64,000 bases of DNA, taken from positions 1,860,001 to 1,924,000 of the forward strand of contig JAPXFQ010000338.1 of NCBI GenBank assembly GCA_028564705.1. The letters run 5' to 3'. How positions within the stretch are numbered: the first letter of the stretch is position 1; each line of letters opens with the position of its first letter. Below the pieces are notes generated by a model. The model saw nothing but the letters and a program-made list of their open reading frames with translations. It had not been told where the DNA came from and made no database searches. The translations under genes and the position numbers were made by a program. This document shows, piece after piece, positions 56,509-64,000 of this stretch. Source of the DNA: Apricaphanius iberus (lineage: Eukaryota > Chordata > Actinopteri > Cyprinodontiformes > Aphaniidae).

Positions 56509-59216
56509 ATGCACCAGGGATCCACTCACGCTCCAACAATGTTAGTGTTTGCGCTCAGTTTCGCCACTCTGCTGTGCGTCACCGCAGCGTTGCCTGCGCT
56601 CAGCGGCCGAGGGAATCGTTTCACCTCAGAGGGCGAGTCAGAGAAGGTTCGTTCAGCCGCCATCAAGAGACTCCTTGAGGTTTTTGGGATGGATGACCCT
56701 CCAGCTGTCCACGGACACAAGCAGCCTCCTCAGTACATGCTCGACCTGTACAACACGGTGGCTGATGTGGATGGCGTGACCAGGGATCCCTATCTACTGG
56801 AGGGGAACACTGTGCGCAGCTTCTTTGACAAATGTAAGCTGTTTTTCCTTCTGTGTGCCCACCAGGTGAGTAAAAAAATGGTCCCTAACAATGATTTCCT
56901 TTTGAATTGCAGTGCGCAGTGAACAGGTAGAGTTCAAGTTTAATTTGTCAATCGTGGCAAGAACCGAGAAAGTCCTCACGGCAGAGCTCCATCTCTTCAA
57001 GCTGCGCCCTCAGGCATACCTCACACTCAGCAGACAGCACTTCTGCCAGGTATGCCTGCCCCCCCCCCCCCCACACACCCTTCTAAATAATTCTAAAATC
57101 ATGCAGAGTCGGTTCAAGGTTGTATGTTGCCATCTATTGGGGTGTGTCTCTACCAGCTTTGCACATCTGGACTTACATTTGTGTCCTATTCACTTTGTAA
57201 AGTAGCTCTGTCTCGTTCAGATTGGATGTAGAGCATCTGTGAAGATCAGTTTTCAAATTCTGGTACATATTTTGAGTTTTATCTGGACTTTGTCTGGAGT
57301 TTTACTAGACCATTCTAACACACAAATATCCTTATTTAAACCACTTCATTGTTGTTCTAGCCATATGTTTCAAACTGGTGAATATCAAATCCAGTCTCAG
57401 ATTTAAAACCTAATCTTTCTGCCGCTTATTTCCACATTTCTTAACATACACTCCAACCAGCTTCCCTGATCATGTTAAGGAAAAGCATCCCAGAGCATGA
57501 TGCTGCCAGCACGTTTCACAGTCAACTCTGGTCTTATTTGACCAGCGCAACTTCTTCTACATGTTTGCTGCCTCCCTCACAGGCAAACCAGAATTCTTAT
57601 GGCTTTCTTTTTAGAGCTGCCATAGGCCCTTTTATTGCTCTTTTTGTTCACCTTGTCAGCGTTGATAGGTGGCCATGTGATGAAGTTGTGACATAGTCTT
57701 TTAATTTTCAGATGATGTCGAAAGCTTGGGATATTATCTGATTTCCTAACTTTGCTTTAATTTTCTCCACAACTTTCTCCCTGACGTGCCTGCTGTTTTT
57801 CTTCGTCCTCAAGATCCCGTTTGTTCTCTAATTTTCTCCTACCAGTGTTTAAGGGTATTTAAGGGACTGCTGCATTTTTACTGAATTTGAATTACAAACA
57901 GTTGAATTCTCTTTATCAAGTTATCTGACCTCTTAAATCACCATGTTGCACTTCCTAAAGGGAGTTAAATAGATACTTTAAACGTTTTTATGTAAAGACT
58001 ATTAACATGAATGACAGTTTTCCTTTTGAATTGTACATGATCAAACTGCCAAGTTTGATTTTAAATTCAAGCAGCAGGGAACCCTAAGCTGCCCTGATTG
58101 GATGTGAAAATCAATCAATCATTTTTAATTGTATCTGCTTTAATTCTATTTAATTCAGGTCAGTGTTTATCAGCTGTTGGACAGCAGAAAAACTAACAGC
58201 ACACAAGCAAAGAAGTTGCTGTCCTCTCGACTCATCCCAGTCCACTCAACCGGTTGGGAAGTGTTCACTGTCACACAAGCTGTAAGCACCCCCCATAGCC
58301 AAATACTCAGAGTCCCAGCAAAAGCTGGATGGTGTATAAAAATTTTGTTGTAACTGATATCGTGAAGGTCCGCTCCTGGATGGCAGATGAAGGTACCAAC
58401 CTGGGGCTGCACGTGGTGGTTAGGACGCTGGAAGGGAGCCAAATGGACCTGAAACTAATCCGCTTCGCCTCGGGGCGCCACCACCACCAGAGCAAACAGC
58501 CCATGCTGGTTCTCTTCACCGACGACGGCCGCCGCTCTGCTGCACTCGAGAGCTCAAGTGAGATTTTGCATTACTTTTAATGTCATGTATTAAATCAGAA
58601 GCAAATTAAATGTTGGAATTTTACCATTATAGTACATTATTTAAAAACAATCATGCTTGCATTTTTTGTAATTTAAGTAGCTAGCATTAATGCCTCACAA
58701 AATTCCTTTTGATGTGTTTTTGCTGTCATTATACTGAACCAGTTTTATGAATATCTGTGTTACTAACCTGAGTAATCCTTTTCTGTTTCAGATACCCATG
58801 AGGCCATCGCCACCTCCTTCCTACCCCAGACCCCAGCATTTGTCAAATCCTCCCGCACCGCTCGCTCTCTGGACTACAGTGTGGAAGATGGCTGGTCCAA
58901 TCCCTGCCAGCGGCTGCCTCTGTATGTGGACTTCGAGGAGATCGGCTGGTCGGGGTGGATCGTGTCCCCCCGGGGCTATAACGCCTATCACTGCAAGGGG
59001 TCCTGCTCCTTCCCTCTGGGTCAGAACATGAGGCCGACCAACCATGCTACCGTCCAGTCCATCATCAACGCCCTGAAGCTGATCCGAGGTGTCCAGACGC
59101 CATGCTGCGTGCCCGACAAGCTGTTTTCCATTAACCTGCTGTACTTTGATGATGATGAAAATGTTGTTTTGAAGCAGTATAATGACATGGTGGCTGGAAG
59201 CTGCGGCTGTCACTGA
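56509..59216 (+). CDS. admp: Anti-dorsalizing morphogenetic protein (BMP-class ligand)
   Basis: Five exons join in phase to 399 residues: 56509-56833, 56913-57049, 58159-58281, 58368-58557, 58792-59216. The protein has a signal peptide (the first ATG, or a second in-frame ATG at 56539 nearer the hydrophobic LVFALSFATLLCVTAALP core), a TGF-beta propeptide (PPQYMLDLYNTVADVDG, FNLSIVARTEKVLTAELHLF with an N-glycosylation site, ASGRHHHQSKQPMLVLFTDD), a furin-type site RTAR|S at residue 283, and a mature domain of 116 residues. That domain has seven cysteines in BMP order: NPC, YHC, GSC, TPCC, GSC, GCH. LYVDFEEIGWSGWIVSPRGY, NHATVQSIINALKLIRGVQT and LLYFDDDENVVLKQYNDMVA are ADMP signatures. ADMP is a secreted organizer ligand that signals like a BMP and self-regulates the dorsoventral axis. 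The exon 4 acceptor (cgtgaag|GTC) has a weak pyrimidine tract. AATAAA lies at 59450-59455. Confidence 0.93.
57110..57960 (-). mobile_element. Tc1-like element relic in admp intron 2
   Basis: Family phrases in order on the plus strand: gtgtctctaccagctttgca, agattggatgtagagcatct, gtgaagatcagttttcaaat, ctgactagaccattct-like, aaaagcatcccagagcatga, ggtcttatttgaccagcgca, cttcttctacatgtttgctg and gaaagcttgggatattatct. The transposase part is absent or reversed beyond recognition. The insertion accounts for most of the 1.1-kb intron. Confidence 0.7.
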
Positions 59217-59449
59217 CATGATCAACTCTGGTTTTGGGATACATAGATTCTCAGACACAGATTTAATGCTTAAATTACCCATCATGTCACCTTTTCACTC
59301 ATGAGTAAACGTGCTAAGGTCCACAAATGACATTGTAAAATATGTAAATATAGACATAAAATATAATATATGACTGTAATGGAAGAGACAACCTCAAAAA
59401 TGTGTAAATATGTATATGTTATGTTTTTCTGTTCCTTATTTTTATGAAG

Positions 59450-59455
59450 AATAAA
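59450..59455 (+). terminator. Polyadenylation signal of admp
   Basis: AATAAA in gaagaataaattgttt, about 235 bases after the stop codon, followed by a T/A-rich stretch. Confidence 0.6.
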
Positions 59456-60554
59456 TTGTTTTTGTTTAAAAAAAAAAGTAGGTATCACATTGAGCTTCTT
59501 TGAAGATTTTTATTTTAGGATAACTAATATTTTTTTTTTTTTCTATTCATTTATCTGACATTGATCTACCATCTCCTTAGAATCCTGCAGTATTTCTATA
59601 TGTTATTAGTGTGTAATAATCTTCATTATTTTCCTAAAAAAAACCCACAAAAAAACAAAAAATAACTTTAAAATTAGTGTAACCAAAGCAATTTTCATTC
59701 CAACTGTGATTATGCAAAGGGTACCAATTGGGGTTTTAATAAAAACTATTATTTCTTTAAAAAACATATTTTTAGAATGAATCAGTGTAATTAAATTAAA
59801 AGTACTAAAATACACACAATTAGTCAAAGGCGAATATATTTAAGAGTTTTTTGGGGGGTTTTCCACATATTGTCCATGGGGGCCTGTAACTGTGGGAAGC
59901 ACCCAGAAAGGAACAATCTGCACTACCTTCATTTAAACACCAGGTGACACTGCTGCGCTCCTTCGTAATTTTGATGGTTTCCGCAAGTTCACTTTCTTTA
60001 AGTAGCCGAAAACCGTAATGAGTTATATTCAAATGTAATTAAAGTGAAATAAAATAAGCAATTTTTGTCGATAAAAGAACATGTGATTGTGTAAACCTAA
60101 AAAATGTCCTGCTGTTGACTGCTTATTAGTCTTACAAATATTGTCACTTTTCATCAATCCTGCAAGTATTTTATTAAATATGTTTAGAATAAATAATCAA
60201 ATTAATTGATTTACAGTTTAATACATAACACTGAGTGTCTAAGGTATACTTGGAATTTCGTTCATGGCTTATTTGGACAACATTGCAGGATTTGTTAATT
60301 TAACTTACAAAACATACTGCTAGTTAAATTATTTTCATCATTTGGACCAGATCTTGGAATGCCAAATTTTGCCCACCGTGTATTGTAAATGAGACATTGA
60401 CTCAACTCTAAAAACTGTCTAAAAATTTTGATGTATTCTAAAGAAGAAAAGTTACATGTGTTGAAGCCAGATGCTGTTATTTGCTGTTGAATTTTGAATA
60501 GCCTGTAGCCTTGCCAAAGTATCTTGGAAATCTGGTGTGCATTTGGGGTTGTAT

Positions 60555-61270
60555 TTGGAGAGTTTTAATCAGAGAAGCAGTCAAGAGGCCTGTGATGACT
60601 CTGAAGGAGATGCAGGTGAGAGAATCTGTGGACATGACAGCTACTGAAGAAGAATGACTTTGTCAAAAGAAAACCATAAAACGTCTGGTTTGCCATTTCC
60701 CATCAGCCAGGTAAGGATGAGAGCGCCAGGAAGAAGGGTTTCTGGTCAGATGAGACTAGAGTTATCCTTTTTGGCCCACTTGCAAAATATGATCAACGCT
60801 AACACTGCATATCACCATGGTTGCGGCAGCATCATGGGTGCTGTTGCTGTTCTTCAGTAAGAAATAATAGCTTGTCAAAGTTGATGCAAAGGTAAATGGA
60901 GTGAAATACAGGCATAAAAATGACTTGAGACTGCTGCACAGATCCACCTTTCAACAGGAAACAACCCTAATTATAAAGAGCTGCAGAGGATAGTTTTAAA
61001 TTAAAACATATTCATGTGGGAAATGGTCCAGTAAAAGTCCAGATCTATATCCCGTTGAAACTCCGTGGAAAGACTTAACAACTGACGTTCACACAAACAC
61101 TTCATCCAATCTCATTATTTAAAGGAGAATCTGGACAAATGTTCTCCAGGTGTGTAAAGCTTGTGGAGACATACAGCAAATTGCAACAAAATGTTGATTC
61201 AGTAACTCAGGGAGAGCAAGAATATAGTCATGCACCACACTTTTCAGATAGTTATTTGTAAAAATGTATA
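60555..61270 (+). pseudogene. Tc1-like transposase relic
   Basis: Ordered phrases: aatcagagaagcagtcaaga, ggcctgtgatgactctgaag, tctggtcagatgagactaga (WSDETR), ggttgcggcagcatcatggg (GGSIM), agtaaaagtccagatctata, gttgaaactccgtggaaaga and, at the end, cacttttcagatagttattt with gtaaaaatgt. The coding frame is broken throughout. Confidence 0.7.
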
Positions 61271-61379
61271 ATTAATTTATAATTCTGAGGTTGTAGCATG
61301 ATGAAATTTTAAGTTTGGGAATAGTATTGCAAAGTTAGAGTATGAGTTTATCTTCTCACTTTGCAGCTGAAACAAAACA

Positions 61380-61735
61380 TCAACCGTGTTGTCGTCAACC
61401 ATCAAAGTTTCTTTCAGTGCGTTACAAAACCTCGTCTGTAAAGAATGTAACCCGAGCAGCGAGCGAGGCGTTGGCCATGGAGTGGCACTAAAGGGGGTTG
61501 AAACCACTTGGCATGATGCTGGACGACAGCCCTCATTCATTATCAGAGGGGCTGCTATTCACAATGGAGCAAACGATGAAATGCTGCCATTATGGTGGCA
61601 AGCAAAGGGCCCGACACCCGATCTCCTCTTTGGCTCTGGCCTCCTTTTGTCTCGGTATTTCATATCTGACTGGGCCACCCTAATAAAAACCATTTGTCCA
61701 GGGCTGGAGCGATGGATGTGTGAAGCTTGAAGGTT
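61380..61735. promoter_or_regulatory. Candidate conserved non-coding element downstream of admp
   Basis: A compact block of clearly higher GC content than its flanks, free of recognised repeats and without a convincing open reading frame. It carries several SOX-like ACAAT/CTTTTGT motifs (for example near 61560 and 61647) and a CTTTGG. Position (2.2 kb after the admp stop) and composition suggest a cis-regulatory element. This is inference only. Confidence 0.3.
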
Positions 61736-62239
61736 AAGACATGGGGAATAAACAAAACATCTTCACAGCGCAACAGCTTGATGCATATCAGGTTGGTATG
61801 GATCTCGTTTCTGGACCAATGGGGGCTTCATCTTGATGTTTTCATACTAAATGACAAAGCAGGTGAAATTTGTTCTTTCTTTGTTGTTTAATGGGCAAAT
61901 GAGTACCAGCAAGGTCCTTGAAGAGCAGCACAGAATGAACGCTGATAGTTGAATTTATTTAGTCTGATCCTCTGAAAGCACAGCTTACTTCCACAAAACC
62001 TAGCATCATGATTCATGTAGTTAAAATAGCTTCAAAAACTCAATTATTTTAGTTTTTACATAAAAGACTTCTGATGATAATAAAATGTTTTCTTTATCAC
62101 ACTTAAATGTTTCATGTTGTGAAACAAATTGTAAAATAAGGCAACCATAGCTGCCGATTGTCACAGTGAAGTAGTTTTGGCCCAGTCTTATTTGACAGAT
62201 AATTTTAACTTCACTAGATTTAAGTGTTTTGGGGGGGTT

Positions 62240-62820
62240 TTATTCTTAAAAAAACCAAAATTAAAAGTCATGCATGACACCATTTTGTCAAACTTTGACT
62301 AGGCCACTCTAAAACCTTTATTTTGCCTTTTTTGAGTAATTCCAAGGTTGGCTTGCTGGGATTTATTGTCAGAGTGCAGAGTTCATACTTCCATCACTGA
62401 GCTGTCCAGGTCCTAAAACATTAATGCATCCCACGAAAATCTTACCTCCACCATGATAAGATGGTTGGTTGGTATGATGCTCTTTTTCTATAATGCTGTG
62501 ACAATTTACAATATTGTTTCTCTTTTGTTCTTATCAGTCCACTTTTTTTTGTGCTAAAAACTCTTCAGGACAATCAATATGTTTTTCTGAAAATGTGGTC
62601 AGCAGTCCCTCATCGAAGCCATTTTTCTCTCAGCTCTCTTTCTTCTTGTTAAACCACAAACCTTAACAGAAAAAAATTAGGTATGCACAACATTAGATGT
62701 TCTTCTGGGCTTTTTGTCAGCTCCTCTTTTCATGTGTTTATTTAGATGCTTTTACCTAACTTCGTGTTGACAGACAGGTTCTGTTCAGCTGATTGCTTGA
62801 TTTTTGAGGCCAGACAATAT
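62240..62820 (-). mobile_element. Tc1-like element relic, diverged
   Basis: Diverged family phrases (gtcaaactttgactaggcca, ctctaaaacctttattttgc, ttattgtcagagtgcagagt, tcttacctccaccatgataa, tcatcgaagccatttttctc) run in the usual antisense order. It has no coding capacity. Confidence 0.45.
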
Positions 62821-62829
62821 TAAGGCCTG

Positions 62830-64000
62830 GTTGTGACTTGTGAAATTGAATCCAAAAAAATTCATTAATCACAATAATAATAATTGTTTAAGAAGGAAGA
62901 GAATAAAATAATTGTTCTAATTTTACTATTTCTATTCATCCAGGGATTATTTTTTATATCAAATAATATGAATATCTTAAACGTGTTAGAACAGACAGCA
63001 AAAAATTGAATATCCCTGTGATTGAATAAATCCTTTTTTACAACACTTGGATTATGTATAAATCAGTGATTTCCTTAATTAAGGATCGATATAATTTGTT
63101 TGTATTTGCAGGATTGTACATATTTCACAAGAAAAGAAATTCTCAGGTAAGCATAAAATGTATATAGCACCTTCACTTTGATTAAAAACATTTTGAAACG
63201 CATAAAATCCATTGAAAGATTCAATTGTTACAGTAAATTAGAAATAAGACGGCCTTTATTTTGAATATATGTGTTCATAGGGGGAAAATTCCATATTTAC
63301 CAATGTTTTTGGATAATTGCCACAATGTCAAATTAATAAATGCCTAGTTTATTTTGCATCTTTTATGCTGATCACAAAACCGGCAATCTTCAAAGCAATC
63401 CGTGACATCTTGTTTCCCCAGCTAATTAATGTGAACTCTTCAAAATGGTAATAACAACAAAAACATGTCATTCAAGAAAAGCAGATACACATTGATTTTC
63501 ATAAGTCAGAAAATTAGTTAATCACCTAAAGCTGAACATCTCTGTAGTCTGGAACATCTAAAGCTGCGTTTAGATGGACACAAGTAATCAGATTAAAAGC
63601 CTAAACGGATTAAAATTGCTTCATGTAAACAAGTCATATGGATTACTCCGACCCAATTACACTCATTCGGATCAACATTTTGGTTATGTCGATAGTTAAT
63701 CTCATCGCTGTGCATGTAAACCATTATTTTGAATGTGGGTCATTACTGCACATGTCTGTAATGTCATGCATAGATGTACAAAACATTGGAGTAAAAAGAA
63801 ATAAAGGGGGTCTGTCTAGAATTTGATTGTGTGCACAACATTAAAGGCTTGTGGATGTAAAACCGTGACCAGAAAAAATAAAAGCACGCTCTGAAGAACA
63901 TTGTACTGCTCCTTTTAAAATCATTTCTATTTACAGCGGAAGTCTGCTACTTTTTCCATGGCTGTTTTGGGGATTTTAGATATTTCTGCAAGTGTCAATA
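62830..64000. other. Right-hand intergenic end of window
   Basis: AT-rich; no gene, RNA or clear repeat could be supported. Confidence 0.4.

Noticed and set aside
58821..59285. 154-codon minus-strand open frame
   Set aside because: Antisense shadow of the admp mature-domain exon.

Overview
The window is a piece of a teleost fish chromosome. Its genes are spliced, with GT-AG introns and vertebrate protein families. The DNA between them is AT-rich and full of fish-type Tc1-like, hAT, LINE and Gypsy relics and long tetranucleotide microsatellites. I cannot name the species. There is no bacterial operon, CRISPR array or prophage.

Five genes can be supported. Left to right: (1) the 5' end of ranbp3 on the minus strand (exons 1-4, 9416 down to 5544; the rest was not found and should lie beyond the left edge); (2) a CC chemokine of the CCL25 type on the plus strand (26728-27582); (3) a NIM1-type Ser/Thr kinase on the minus strand (40868 down to 35559), nearly full length and ending in a CaaX box; (4) pinhead (pnhd) on the plus strand (45735-52936, seven exons, 318 residues), a secreted cysteine-rich protein; (5) admp on the plus strand (56509-59216, five exons, 399 residues), a BMP-class ligand. 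A broken multi-exon fragment of an unnamed gene family lies at 1805-3239.

The most interesting part is 45.7-59.2 kb. pnhd and admp sit head-to-tail with only about 3.6 kb between stop and start codons. Both encode secreted factors of dorsoventral patterning, and their linkage is known from other chordates, so this looks like a conserved regulatory pair. Pinhead here reads as three diverged cysteine-rich modules. A compact, GC-richer block downstream of admp (61380-61735) is a candidate enhancer.

The rest is mostly mobile-element debris, some of it very readable. A hAT relic at 151-1501 has an exact 8-bp target duplication. A 205-bp fold-back element lies at 10961-11165. A Gypsy 3' LTR with its polypurine tract and pol remnants (15885-17160) abuts a hAT transposase relic (17200-17830). 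There are LINE reverse-transcriptase relics on the minus strand and at least ten copies of Tc1-like elements, one with nested insertions inside a nim1k intron. A decayed copy of ranbp3 exon 2 lies upstream of exon 1. All exon limits are read by eye from splice sites and family similarity; no database search was possible.
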